Of a DNA stretch of 58,242 nt, positions 8,233 through 17,734 are shown in pieces. Below the pieces are notes generated by a model that saw only the letters and a list, made by a program, of their open reading frames with translations, was not told the DNA's origin and ran no database searches. The translations under genes were made by a program, and so were the position numbers. Origin of the DNA: an uncultured Pelagibacteraceae bacterium (GTDB taxonomy: Bacteria; Pseudomonadota; Alphaproteobacteria; Pelagibacterales; Pelagibacteraceae); the NCBI GenBank assembly GCA_902554035.1, contig CACDMX010000001.1, positions 1 through 58,242 of the forward strand, read 5' to 3'. Position 1 is the stretch's first letter; each line of letters starts with the position of its first letter.

Positions 8233-10322
8233 AAAACATCTCTTTTTCCAACATGGTTTGCTTTACTTACAACACCTTCAGCCTCCATCATATCTATTAT
8301 TCTAGCTGCACGATTATAACCAATTTGAAGTTTTCTTTGTAAAAAAGATGTTGATGCTTTTCTCTCTGATTTTACTATTTCTAAAGCCGAATTATAAAGT
8401 TCATCTTTTTCAGAACTATTTGATAAATTTTCGGCATCTTCTTTCTCGTCAACAAAATTCAATATTTCATCTATATAATCTGGTTCTTCTTGTAATCTTA
8501 AATGATTATTAACCTTTTCTATTTCGTTTTCTGATACAAATGGAGCATGGATTCTTACCATTCTATTTGCAGCAGACATGAAAAGCATATCGCCTTTCCC
8601 AAGTAATTGTTCAGCACCTTGTTCACCTAAAATAGTTCTTGAGTCAATTTTTGAAGTTACTTGAAATGAAATTCTCGTAGGGAAATTTGCTTTTATAGTA
8701 CCTGTAATTACATCAACGCTTGGTCTTTGCGTTGCCATAATTATATGGATCCCAGCAGCTCTTGCCATTTGTGATAATTTTTGAATGTAATTTTCTATTT
8801 CTTTCCCAGCCACTAACATTAAATCAGACATTTCATCAACAATAACTACAATGTATGGCATCGGAAGTTTATGTTTAGAGTTGTAACCATCAATATTTCT
8901 CACTCCTTCTCTTGTCATAAGCCTGTATCTACTTTCCATCTCTTTAACAACCCAACCTAAAACTGAGGCGGCTTTTTTTGCTTCTGTTATAACTGGACAT
9001 AGTAAATGAGGAATGCCCTCGTAGGTAGACAATTCTAACATTTTAGGATCAATTAAAATAAATTTACATTTTTCTGGAGAATGCCGATAAAGCAAAGAAA
9101 GAATAATAGTATTAATGCAGACAGATTTACCCGAACCAGTAGTACCAGCAATTAGTAAATGAGGCATAGATGTAAGATCTCCAATTATAGGTACTCCAGA
9201 AATATTTTTACCTAATGCAATTGGCAACTTAACTTCTTTTTTAAAAAAACTATTATCAGATAAAATCTCGCTTAAATAAACATTTTCACGGGAAGGATTT
9301 GGAATTTCAATTCCAATTGTATTTCTTCCAGGCATTGTAGATATTCTAGCTGATTCCGAGCTAGTATTTCTAGCTATGTCATCGGATAAATTTATTATTT
9401 TAGATACTTTTACTCCAGCCGCAGGTTCAAACTCATTTAATGTAACAACTGGACCACTACTTATTTTTTTTATTTTTCCCTCAACACCAAAATCAAGTAA
9501 AATTTTTTCTAAGAAATTAGAATCAAGACCAGTAGGATTTACATCTTTATTTTTGTCTTTTTTTGATGGTACTTTTAATAAATCTACAGATGGTAAAACA
9601 AATTTATTTTTTTTAATAATATTTTCATTTTTAGTTTCTGAAAAAGAAAAATTTTCTTGCTTGGGGTTTTTTATTTCGTTTGCAACTTTGAAATTTGTTT
9701 CTTTTATTTCTTCCTCGTATGCTTGGTCACTATTTTTTTTTCTAAATATAATTTTAAATAAATTATTAATAAATGATTTAAAACTTCTTGGTTTAAAGTT
9801 TATACTAAGTAAAAAAAGAAACAAAATGATTATTAAAAATAAGTAATAATAAATATTATGATTCAAATTAATATTTGAAAATAAATAACCTTCACTTAAA
9901 AACTTTCCTAAGAAACCCCCATTTCCATTGATAGACAACCAAAAGGAGTGTTTAAAAAAAGTCGTGAAAAATAATGATCCAATTAAAGAATATAAAACAA
10001 CGAAAAATAAGTTTTCTAATAGTATGATTGTTTTCTTACTTCTAAAAACATTGATTCCGGTAACAAAAATCGTTAACGGAACAAGAATTGAAATTAGGCC
10101 AATAGATTGAAAAAAAATATCTGATACAAAACTTCCTTTCAAACCTAACAAGTTTTTAATTTCTTTGTTGTTAGTGAATATGAAATTAGGATCTTCTGGA
10201 GAATAACTTATAAGTGCCGCTAGTAGTAATAAACCTAAAATGGCAGTAGATAACCCCAATAATTCAATTAATTTATTAATAACAAATTCAAAGCTTTTTT
10301 TAACAATTTTTTTTATTTCCAT
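8229..10322 (-). CDS. ftsK: DNA translocase FtsK
   Basis: Septum-located motor that pumps DNA during chromosome segregation and division. The protein has about 697 residues from the ATG at 10322; a GTG at 10343 would add seven. The order is: four transmembrane segments (to about 170), a short Lys/Asn/Glu linker, then the motor with Walker A AGTTGSGKS near 390 and Walker B VVIVDEMSDLM near 500. The C-terminal winged-helix gamma domain (YNRAARIIDMMEAEGVV) recognises KOPS-like DNA. The linker is short compared with the E. coli protein (1329 residues), as in other alphaproteobacteria. lolA follows with a 4-base overlap. Confidence 0.95.
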   Translation of the reverse strand: MEIKKIVKKSFEFVINKLIELLGLSTAILGLLLLAALISYSPEDPNFIFTNNKEIKNLLGLKGSFVSDIFFQSIGLISILVPLTIFVTGINVFRSKKTIILLENLFFVVLYSLIGSLFFTTFFKHSFWLSINGNGGFLGKFLSEGYLFSNINLNHNIYYYLFLIIILFLFLLSINFKPRSFKSFINNLFKIIFRKKNSDQAYEEEIKETNFKVANEIKNPKQENFSFSETKNENIIKKNKFVLPSVDLLKVPSKKDKNKDVNPTGLDSNFLEKILLDFGVEGKIKKISSGPVVTLNEFEPAAGVKVSKIINLSDDIARNTSSESARISTMPGRNTIGIEIPNPSRENVYLSEILSDNSFFKKEVKLPIALGKNISGVPIIGDLTSMPHLLIAGTTGSGKSVCINTIILSLLYRHSPEKCKFILIDPKMLELSTYEGIPHLLCPVITEAKKAASVLGWVVKEMESRYRLMTREGVRNIDGYNSKHKLPMPYIVVIVDEMSDLMLVAGKEIENYIQKLSQMARAAGIHIIMATQRPSVDVITGTIKANFPTRISFQVTSKIDSRTILGEQGAEQLLGKGDMLFMSAANRMVRIHAPFVSENEIEKVNNHLRLQEEPDYIDEILNFVDEKEDAENLSNSSEKDELYNSALEIVKSERKASTSFLQRKLQIGYNRAARIIDMMEAEGVVSKANHVGKRDVL

Positions 10323-10385
10323 AAAATGAATCAAATTTATCACTTTGTATCATTTAATATTTATTGTTAAAATTAAATTTTAAAT

Positions 10386-11477
10386 ATGAAAGTATGTTTA
10401 ATAGGTAATAACTTAACAGCCCTATCCTTAGGAAAAAACTTAGTTAATAAGAAAATCGAAGTTTCAAACTACGTAATAACAAATAAAATAAGGACAAAAA
10501 CAAGCACTATTGGAATAACAAAAGATAATTTAGATTTTTTTAATAAGGAAATAATAAATCTAAAAAAAAAAATGACGTGGGATATTGATAAAATAGATAT
10601 TTTTTACGAAAAATATAAATATCAAAAAATTTTAAACTTTAAAAACTCTAAGTCTAAATTATTTTCCATATTTGAAAATAACCAAGTCTTCAAATGCTTA
10701 GAAAAAAGTTTAAAAAAAAATAAATATTTTAAAAGAATTTATATTAAAAATGATAAATTTCTTAAAAAGAGTTTAAGTAAAAATTTTGATATAATTATTA
10801 ATTGTGATGTAAACAACTTTATTACTAGAGAGTTCTTTTATAAAAAAATAAATAAAAACTATAATAGCAAAGCGTTTACATGTATCATTGAACATAAAAA
10901 CATCAAAAATAGAACAGCGTCGCAAATTTTCACAAAATTTGGTCCAATAGCCTTTTTGCCTTTATCAAATATTAAAACTTCAATAGTTTTTTCAGTAAGT
11001 TTTAGTAATAGAAAATTTGATAATCAAAAAATATTTGATTTAATCAGGTTTTATAATAACAAATATGAAATACTAAAATTTAGTAATTTAGAAAAATTTA
11101 ATTTATCTTTTTCACAATCGAGAAACTATTTTTATAAAAATATTCTTGCTTTCGGCGATGTTATTCATAGAGTTCATCCACTTGCAGGTCAAGGTTTCAA
11201 CATTACTATAAGAGATATAAAAATTTTATCAGAAATCATTCAAAAAAGATTAGAGTTAGGACTTCCTGTTGATACTTCAGTTTTAAAGGAGTTCGAAAAA
11301 AAAACAAAACATTTTAATTATATATTCTCATCAGCAATAGATGTAGTTCACGAAATTTTTAAATTTGATAATAAAATTGGTATTAACATCTCAAAAGAAA
11401 TTTTTAAATTTATAAATAATAACAAAAAATTTAACCAATTTTTTATTAAATATGCGAATAGAGGTATAGTTTTATAA
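10386..11477 (+). CDS. Divergent UbiH/UbiF-like FAD monooxygenase
   Basis: Probably a flavin hydroxylase of ubiquinone biosynthesis. The diagnostic part is AFGDVIHRVHPLAGQGFN (about residues 257-274), which combines the FAD-binding GD motif with the HPLAGQGxN signature of the UbiH/Coq6 group. The N-terminal dinucleotide site reads GNNLTALSLG instead of the usual GxGxxG, and the middle is extremely Lys/Asn/Phe rich. At 363 residues it is a little short (usual 390-410). Either it has drifted under AT pressure or it is losing FAD affinity. It is divergent from ftsK, a common alphaproteobacterial neighbour of ubiH. Confidence 0.72.
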   Translation: MKVCLIGNNLTALSLGKNLVNKKIEVSNYVITNKIRTKTSTIGITKDNLDFFNKEIINLKKKMTWDIDKIDIFYEKYKYQKILNFKNSKSKLFSIFENNQVFKCLEKSLKKNKYFKRIYIKNDKFLKKSLSKNFDIIINCDVNNFITREFFYKKINKNYNSKAFTCIIEHKNIKNRTASQIFTKFGPIAFLPLSNIKTSIVFSVSFSNRKFDNQKIFDLIRFYNNKYEILKFSNLEKFNLSFSQSRNYFYKNILAFGDVIHRVHPLAGQGFNITIRDIKILSEIIQKRLELGLPVDTSVLKEFEKKTKHFNYIFSSAIDVVHEIFKFDNKIGINISKEIFKFINNNKKFNQFFIKYANRGIVL

Positions 11478-11479
11478 TC

Positions 11480-12124
11480 TTATTGAATGGTATTATTATC
11501 AAAATTATCAAAACTATAGGTTTTAAGAATTTCTTCTAATTTTTCTTTTCTAAGACTTAGATTTTTTGTCTCCAATAAAGTTTGTTTTTCTTCTAAGGAA
11601 AAAGGTGATGCCATAGCTAGCGCATTTATTGTCTGTTCCAAACTTTGTTTTTCAAGATCGTTCCAATTAATTAAATAACCTTTTTTTTCAAATAAATTTT
11701 TAAGATCTTTAAATATCAATTTCAAATCTGAAAATTTAATTTCTTCGTTATTTTTTTTAACATCATTTTGATAATCGTTAAAACTTACTTCGCATTCACG
11801 ATACTTTTTTTCATTTTGAATTTCTCTTAAAATTTTAAACCTAGTTAAACCATTTAGAACTATTAAATATCTTCCATCATCTGTTTCATTAAAACTTATT
11901 ATTTTTCCTAAACATCCAACGTTAAAAAGTTCATCAAATGAATTATTTAATTTTTTTCTTGGTTGTACCATGCCAATTAATCTTGAACTTTTCATACTAT
12001 CGTTGATCATTTGTATATACCTAGGTTCAAAGATGTTTAATGGAACATTAGTACTTGGGAAAAATATGAAATTAGACAAGGGAAAAACAGGAATTCTGTT
12101 CGGAAATTTTTCTTTTTTATTCAT
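11480..12124 (-). CDS. LON substrate-binding domain protein
   Basis: Standalone N-terminal domain of Lon protease (214 residues) with no ATPase or protease part. The opening IPVFPLSNFIFFPSTNVPLNIFEPRY region (positions about 9-34) is the family hallmark: PLxxxxxFPxxxLPLxIFExRY. A second conserved stretch is RLIGMVQP. The C-terminal helical part contains LALASP-like ALAMASPFSLEEKQ. Function in bacteria is unclear; a role in protein quality control is inference only. It ends two bases from the UbiH-like gene on the other strand. Confidence 0.88.
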   Translation of the reverse strand: MNKKEKFPNRIPVFPLSNFIFFPSTNVPLNIFEPRYIQMINDSMKSSRLIGMVQPRKKLNNSFDELFNVGCLGKIISFNETDDGRYLIVLNGLTRFKILREIQNEKKYRECEVSFNDYQNDVKKNNEEIKFSDLKLIFKDLKNLFEKKGYLINWNDLEKQSLEQTINALAMASPFSLEEKQTLLETKNLSLRKEKLEEILKTYSFDNFDNNTIQ

Positions 12125-12194
12125 ATTTTTTTTTTTAAATTATACTAATATTTTTTAAATTTAATAATTTAATTTATTAAAATAAGCAAAATTA

Positions 12195-13381
12195 ATGAAA
12201 AAAAGTCATAAATTCCATTCAATCAGTGAAATGATAAATCAAGGAATAAATAAAGCTGAGAAGGGAAATTTTGACGAAGCTGAAAAAATATTTTTAAATA
12301 TTATAAATTTAGATGAAAATTGTTTGATTGCATATTTTAATTTATTTTCAATAAATGAAACATATTTTGATGAAAAAAAATTCAATAAAATTAAAAATAT
12401 TTCAAATAACACTAATTTAGGTGATTATGAAAAAAGTCTAGCAAATTATCTAATATCATTATTTGAGAGAAAAAACAAAAATTTTAAAAATGAAATTTAT
12501 TATTTAGATAAAGCCTATTCCTATTCCTATAAATCGAAATTGAATATTAATGAGCAGTCAGATAATTTTTTTAGAAAGACTATTCCAAATCTATTTAATA
12601 AAAAAAAATATATTGTTAACAAAGAAATTCAAAAAAAATTTAAAATTTTTAATCCTATATTTATAGTTGGTTTGCCAAGAACAGGTTCTACATTAATAGA
12701 AGCTATTTTATCATCAAATAAATTAAGAATTCCCAGTTGTGGCGAAAGCTCTATTATTAATTCTACAATTGTCAAGATGACGAGAAAAAATTTTGATTTA
12801 AGTAATTCTAGACTACATATTGATTATGACTCTTTTTCAAATACTATTTATGATAAATACAAAAAATTAGACTTATTAATCGATAAAAAAAATTTTTTCT
12901 TTATAGATAAATCGCTAGAGAATTTTTTTTATATAGATTTAATTTTGGATTTATTTCCAAATGCAAAATTTATTAATTCAAAAGAAATTTATTTCATACA
13001 AGTATTTCAATTTATCAAAAATTTCTAGTTCATTTAGGCTGGTCTTTTTCTTATAAAAAAATATTAGATTACATCGATAATTACTTGAAAGTTATCAAAT
13101 TTTTTAAAAATAAATATCCGAAAAGAATATATGATTTAGACTTAGAAAAGTTAATAGAAAATCATGAGAAAATATCAAAAGATGTATTTGATTTTTGTAA
13201 AATTAGCTGGGAACCAGATGTATTAAAATTTTACAAAAGAAAGGATCTTTATTCAAAAACTGCAAGCACAAAGCAGGTAAGAAAAAAAATCTATAACTAT
13301 GAAAAAGATAAATTTTTATCATATAATGACTTAGGCAATAAATTCTCGAGTGAATTTAATTGGTTAAAAGAATATTTCTAA
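12195..13381 (+). pseudogene. TPR/sulfotransferase protein, frameshifted
   Basis: Reads as one gene of about 395 residues in two frames. The first part (12195-13028) has TPR-like helices and the PAPS-binding loop FIVGLPRTGSTLIEAIL (about residues 155-171) of the sulfotransferase family. At the AAAA run 12980-12983 adding one A restores the frame: the text then continues SKRNLFHTSISIYQKFL and joins the second part, whose family-typical LEKLIENHEKISKDVF and KTAS motifs run to 13381. Without it the first frame stops at 13026-13028. It could be a true pseudogene, a phase-variable A-run or a sequence error. Neighbouring genes are unrelated. Confidence 0.78.
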
Positions 13382-13429
13382 AATAGCTTGCATAAAAAAA
13401 ACCTGTATTTATAATAAGCCCATAAATAA

Positions 13430-13504
13430 GCGGGCATAGCTCAGTGGTAGAGCGTCTCGTTGCCAACGAGAAGGTCGAGGGTTCGACCCCCTTTGCCCGC
13501 TCCA
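13430..13504 (+). tRNA. tRNA-Gly (anticodon GCC)
   Basis: A full cloverleaf can be drawn: acceptor GCGGGCA pairs with TGCCCGC, D arm GCTCAGTGGTAGAGC, anticodon stem TCTCG/CGAGA with loop TTGCCAA, and T arm GAGGG-TTCGACC-CCCTT. The anticodon GCC is at 13462-13464. The discriminator is T and the 3' CCA is encoded. This is the only tRNA I find in the window. Confidence 0.97.
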
Positions 13505-13516
13505 TGGAGTAAATAT

Positions 13517-13855
13517 ATGAGTGATTTATCTGAAAAAAAATGTGTTCCATGTGAAGGTGGAATACCTTCATTTGATCTTACAGAAATACATAAATATTTA
13601 AAAAAGGTAGATGGATGGGATGTAAAACAAGATGAGTCAAATAACTTTTACTTGATTAAAGAGTTTAAATTTGAAAATTTTATAAAAAGTCAGAGCTTTA
13701 TTAATAAAGTTGGAGAAATTGCAGAAAATGAAGGACACCATCCTGACATTTGGTTTGGTTGGGGTTACGCAAAAATTAAAATTTTTACTCATGCTATTAA
13801 AGGTTTAGCAGAAAGTGATTTCATACTCGCAGCTAAGATTGATAAAATATCCTAG
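13517..13855 (+). CDS. phhB: 4a-hydroxytetrahydrobiopterin dehydratase (PCD-like)
   Basis: Pterin-4a-carbinolamine dehydratase fold, which recycles pterin cofactor after aromatic hydroxylation. The 112 residues contain the active-site EGHHPDIWFGWG stretch (about 75-86) and the F-xx-F helix before it. The ATG at 13517 follows GGAG at 13506-13509 and lies only 12 bases after the tRNA CCA, so the gene is probably transcribed together with the tRNA and freed by tRNA 3' processing. A longer frame running into the tRNA is spurious. Its stop interlocks with the purH stop in CTAG (13852-13855). Confidence 0.92.
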   Translation: MSDLSEKKCVPCEGGIPSFDLTEIHKYLKKVDGWDVKQDESNNFYLIKEFKFENFIKSQSFINKVGEIAENEGHHPDIWFGWGYAKIKIFTHAIKGLAESDFILAAKIDKIS

Positions 13856-15393
13856 TGCCTAAAGTGTCTAGTTTTTGAAAAAATTAAAATAGTTCCAGTT
13901 TTGTCTGCATATTTTATTATTTCTTTATCTCTAATTGAGCCTGATGGCTGAATTATTGCTGATACTCCTGAACTTATTAGGGTTTCTATACCATCTACAA
14001 ATGGAAAAAACGCATCTGATGCTGCAATTATTTCATTATTTTCCTCAAAATTTTGAAATTTTTTCATTTTATTAACTGCAATTTTGCAACTATCTAATCT
14101 ACTTGGTTGTCCTGATCCAATACCAATCGTAGATCCATTATTAACGAGGACAATAGCATTTGATTTTACATATCTACAAACATTAAAAGCAAACAATAAA
14201 TTGTTAAAGGTTTTTCTACTAGGTTTTTTTCTTGAAACAATTTTAAAATTATTCGTTGAAAATTTTTTATTATCTGCAGTTTGCATCATTAAAGTATTAA
14301 AATTTAAAATTATATTTTGAATATCTTCTAATTTGATATTTTTAGAATCAATTATTCTTAAATTTTTATTTTTTTTTAAAATTTTAAGAGCATCATTATC
14401 TATACCGTTACCTATTACTACTTCTAAAAATATCTTATTAAGTTGTATAGCTATTTTTTTACTTATTTTAAAGTTACAAGAAACTATACCACCAAATGCA
14501 CTTATAGGATCGCATTTTAAAGCCAACTTATAACTTTCAACTTTATCTTTGTTAATTGACACGCCACATGGATTAGTGTGTTTTACAATAACAGTTCCTC
14601 TATTTTTAGGTAAAGATTTAGAAATTATAAGTGCAGAAAAAATATCATTGTAATTATTGTAACTTAGTTGTTTACCGTTTAATTGCTTTAACTTTATTTC
14701 ATTTTTAGTTGAGTAAATAGCAGCGTGTTGATGAGGATTCTCTCCATATCTTAAATTATGCAAAAGTTTTCCATATATTAATTTTTTTTTTGGAAATTTA
14801 TTTTTTGTTAAAGTATTAAAATAATTTGATATTAAAGAATCGTAATAAGCAGTTTCAGTAAAAGCTTCCTCGGACATTTTTTGTCTAAATAATAAAGACG
14901 TACCTCCGGCGTTTTTATTTAATTCATTTATTAATTTTGGATACTGTTCAACTTTTGTAATTACCGTTACAAAATTATAGTTCTTTGCAGCCGCTCTAAC
15001 TAATGTGGGACCTCCTATGTCTATATTTTCTAAAATTTTAGAATGATTATTTGAATTATTTAATATATTCTCGAATGGATAAAAATTTACAATTACTAAA
15101 TCAATCTCCTCAAAATTGTTTTTTAACAAATGTTTTTTATGTAATTTGTTATTTCTTTTGCTTAAAATACCTGCATGAATTTTTGGATGTAATGTTTTAA
15201 CTCTTCCATTTAAAATTTCTGAAAAATTTGTGTAATCTGAAACTTCAATACATTTATATTTTAGTTTTCTTATTTCTTTAAAGGTTCCCCCAGAACTTAC
15301 GATTTCTATATTATTTTTATCAAGAATTTTCAAAATTGATTTTAAATTTTTTTTATCTGATAGAGAAATTATTGCCCTTTTAATTTTTTTCAT
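13852..15393 (-). CDS. purH: Bifunctional AICAR transformylase/IMP cyclohydrolase
   Basis: Performs the last two steps of IMP synthesis. The 513 residues contain an N-terminal MGS-like cyclohydrolase domain (IISLSDKKN at the start, LNGRVKTLHPKIHAGIL near 65) and a C-terminal formyltransferase domain with VKHTNPCGVSI (about 270) and QPSGSIRDKEII (about 488). The length matches the family (E. coli 529). Its ATG overlaps the TGA of the upstream heparinase-like gene (ATGA), an arrangement that suggests co-transcription despite unrelated functions. Confidence 0.96.
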   Translation of the reverse strand: MKKIKRAIISLSDKKNLKSILKILDKNNIEIVSSGGTFKEIRKLKYKCIEVSDYTNFSEILNGRVKTLHPKIHAGILSKRNNKLHKKHLLKNNFEEIDLVIVNFYPFENILNNSNNHSKILENIDIGGPTLVRAAAKNYNFVTVITKVEQYPKLINELNKNAGGTSLLFRQKMSEEAFTETAYYDSLISNYFNTLTKNKFPKKKLIYGKLLHNLRYGENPHQHAAIYSTKNEIKLKQLNGKQLSYNNYNDIFSALIISKSLPKNRGTVIVKHTNPCGVSINKDKVESYKLALKCDPISAFGGIVSCNFKISKKIAIQLNKIFLEVVIGNGIDNDALKILKKNKNLRIIDSKNIKLEDIQNIILNFNTLMMQTADNKKFSTNNFKIVSRKKPSRKTFNNLLFAFNVCRYVKSNAIVLVNNGSTIGIGSGQPSRLDSCKIAVNKMKKFQNFEENNEIIAASDAFFPFVDGIETLISSGVSAIIQPSGSIRDKEIIKYADKTGTILIFSKTRHFRH

Positions 15394-17024
15394 GAAATTT
15401 TATTTAACTCCCATTTTATATTCTGATTTTGATTTTTAGTCATGCCAGAAATAAAAATATTTTGGTTTTCCGAGTAAGACCCTTTTTTTCCAAAATATAG
15501 ACCAGTTTCTAAATTTATCTCATAATTATCACATGAAAATTTCCAACCCTCTTTGTCAACTTCTATTAATATTGATTTATTATCTTGTGTTTTCATAATT
15601 TTTGCAGAGGGATATAAATGAAAACGTATTTCAAAGTTTTTATCCTTATAATGTTTCTTATTTATCAAAAAATCTGATCCAATAAATTTATTTTGTTCAG
15701 GAAAAAACTCAATTTTTCTTTCATGAATAATTCCATATTTTTTAAGATATCCATTGTGAGAAGCAATTACGTTCCAATAGTTTTTTTCAAATACTGAGGA
15801 TTTATTTATAATTTTTAATCCTTGTTCTATTTTTGAACTTTTATTTCCAATTTTTCTCAATTTACATGAAGAACTGTTTTCAATAATTATGGTGCTATGA
15901 GTTGCGGTAGTTTTTGATAATTCATTTAACTTATGTTTATAATTTTTGAAATATCCACAATTTGTAATTATTTTATTACCGCTTGAAATAATTTCAAATG
16001 ATAAAGCACCAGATTGATAATCTTTAGAAAATTTTTTTTCAGGGCTTGAACCTACATCCATTGCTAAAGTAATTTTCTTATTTTTTTGTATTAAATAACC
16101 ACCTATTTCATGATTGCTGTTTTTAAATTTGTAACCAAATTTAGATAGATAATTATCAAAATCACTATTATCTGACTCATAGTTTCCATTAAAAAGTATA
16201 CTTTTTTCTAAGTTTTGACAGACAAGTGAATAAGCATTACCAAAGTTATAAATTGTTTCATCAATATATTCAGGAATCTCATTCTGAGAATCTTTAATCC
16301 ATTCTCTTATTAAAACAAAATACTTATAATAAAAACAAAGTTGCCTTATACTTCTTGATTTAGGAAAGCCTTGAGTATCTAATGAATATTTAGCAATTTT
16401 TTTTAAAAAATTTAAGCCAAATTCTAAATATTTTGATTTATCCTGATAGGACAAACCTACAAGTATGATAGCTGAACAACCGATTAGTTTATTATCAAAG
16501 TTTTCAGATCTATTTACTTCATTTATTAAATGATTAGTTTGCTTTAGAATAATTTCATTAAACTTTTTTTTATAAGTTTCGTTACTATCTTCATAGGTTA
16601 ATTTTGAATTTGATATCCATGCAATTATCCTTTTTGATAGTGTATCAATTTCCCAGTTTTTTATATTGTACTTATTATAAGAATTGATCCAGTTAAGCAC
16701 TATAGTCTGTGTAATTGCTTGTGATGATTTTAGATCAAGGGTAAATAACCAAAAAAAATTATGTAGTTTTTTGTAGTCTTTTTCCTTAATACTTTTATTT
16801 TCCCAAATAGAACTTAACGAAAAATCTTCAATTTTATTTTTCTTTTTTTTATATTTAATTAAACAATCAATTAAATTTGGGTTTGGTTTATATTCTAAGC
16901 TTCTGTGTTCAATTTTAGAAATTTTTTTATTATAGACAATTGAATTTAAATATATATTTCTACTTTTATTAGTAATGAAAAAAAAAAATTGATTTAAATA
17001 GTTAATCGAATTTTTTAAAATCAT
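15390..17024 (-). CDS. Heparinase II/III-like protein
   Basis: Predicted polysaccharide-processing protein of 544 residues. The N-terminal half is an alpha-helical toroid-like region; the C-terminal half is a beta-rich heparinase II/III domain with ATHSTIIIENSSSC (about 375-388), the usual THSTxxxD/ENxSS stretch. No signal peptide is evident. Such genes in alphaproteobacteria often sit directly before purH, as here (4-base overlap), and are thought to act on cell-envelope or extracellular glycans; the substrate is not predictable. The sequence is very Lys/Asn/Ile rich. Confidence 0.85.
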   Translation of the reverse strand: MILKNSINYLNQFFFFITNKSRNIYLNSIVYNKKISKIEHRSLEYKPNPNLIDCLIKYKKKKNKIEDFSLSSIWENKSIKEKDYKKLHNFFWLFTLDLKSSQAITQTIVLNWINSYNKYNIKNWEIDTLSKRIIAWISNSKLTYEDSNETYKKKFNEIILKQTNHLINEVNRSENFDNKLIGCSAIILVGLSYQDKSKYLEFGLNFLKKIAKYSLDTQGFPKSRSIRQLCFYYKYFVLIREWIKDSQNEIPEYIDETIYNFGNAYSLVCQNLEKSILFNGNYESDNSDFDNYLSKFGYKFKNSNHEIGGYLIQKNKKITLAMDVGSSPEKKFSKDYQSGALSFEIISSGNKIITNCGYFKNYKHKLNELSKTTATHSTIIIENSSSCKLRKIGNKSSKIEQGLKIINKSSVFEKNYWNVIASHNGYLKKYGIIHERKIEFFPEQNKFIGSDFLINKKHYKDKNFEIRFHLYPSAKIMKTQDNKSILIEVDKEGWKFSCDNYEINLETGLYFGKKGSYSENQNIFISGMTKNQNQNIKWELNKIS

Positions 17025-17030
17025 TTTGTT

Positions 17031-17690
17031 CTAATTTATTTTTAAATCATAAATATTTTTTTTAATATTACCATTATTACTCTTAAATATTGTTGTTCCC
17101 GAAACAAGTATATTTGCTCCAGCATCTATCACTTGTTTACAATTTTCAAAGTTTATTCCACCGTCTACTTCTATATCAAAATTTAAATTATTTTTTTCTT
17201 TAATTGTTTTTAACTTTTTAATTTTTTCCAGCACTTCTGGTATAAACTTCTGTCCTCCAAACCCTGGATATACACTCATTACTAGCACCAAATCAATTTC
17301 TGATAAGAAATCTTCAACTATATCTATCTTAGTATTTGGATTTAATGATATTCCAACTTTTTTATTTAAACTTTTTATTAGATTAATAGAATCCTTTAAA
17401 TTTTCAGTAGCCTCTGGATGTATAGTTATAATATTTGCTCCAGACTCTGCAAAATCCTTAATATATTTATGTACTGGTGATATCATTAAATGAACATCAA
17501 AAATTAAATCAGTGTGTTTTCGTAAACTTTTAATTACAGGTGGACCAATAGTTAAATTAGGTACAAAATGACCATCCATAACGTCCACGTGTATCATGTC
17601 AGCTCCTCCTTCCTCTAATCTTTTAATTTCATTACCTAATTGACTAAAGTCAGCTGATAATATTGATGGTGAAATTTTTATTTTTTTCAT
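17031..17690 (-). CDS. rpe: Ribulose-phosphate 3-epimerase
   Basis: Interconverts ribulose 5-phosphate and xylulose 5-phosphate in the pentose phosphate pathway. This TIM barrel of 219 residues has SPSILSADFSQLGNEI at the start, the metal site in HVDVMDGHFVPN (about 35-46), MSVYPGFGGQKF (about 139-150) and the phosphate loop DGGI...VSGTTIF near the end. It lies 6 bases before the heparinase-like gene on the same strand, so rpe, the heparinase-like gene and purH probably form one transcript. Confidence 0.97.
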   Translation of the reverse strand: MKKIKISPSILSADFSQLGNEIKRLEEGGADMIHVDVMDGHFVPNLTIGPPVIKSLRKHTDLIFDVHLMISPVHKYIKDFAESGANIITIHPEATENLKDSINLIKSLNKKVGISLNPNTKIDIVEDFLSEIDLVLVMSVYPGFGGQKFIPEVLEKIKKLKTIKEKNNLNFDIEVDGGINFENCKQVIDAGANILVSGTTIFKSNNGNIKKNIYDLKIN

Positions 17691-17734
17691 TGATAATTAA
17701 TTTAACTAGTATCAATTTTAGTTTTTAATTTGAA

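Noticed and set aside
9376-9846. Plus-strand frame opposite ftsK
   Set aside because: Lies opposite the FtsK linker and motor start; Phe/Ser/Leu-rich shadow with no domain.
13460-13516. N-terminal extension of the pterin dehydratase into the tRNA
   Set aside because: The frame is open but lies in the anticodon and T arms of a clear tRNA-Gly; the ATG at 13517 with GGAG upstream fits the family start.
13852-17024. Horizontal transfer of the heparinase-like/purH block
   Set aside because: The region is even more AT-rich than average, but so are the UbiH-like and sulfotransferase genes; no repeats, integrase or tRNA boundary duplication mark an island.
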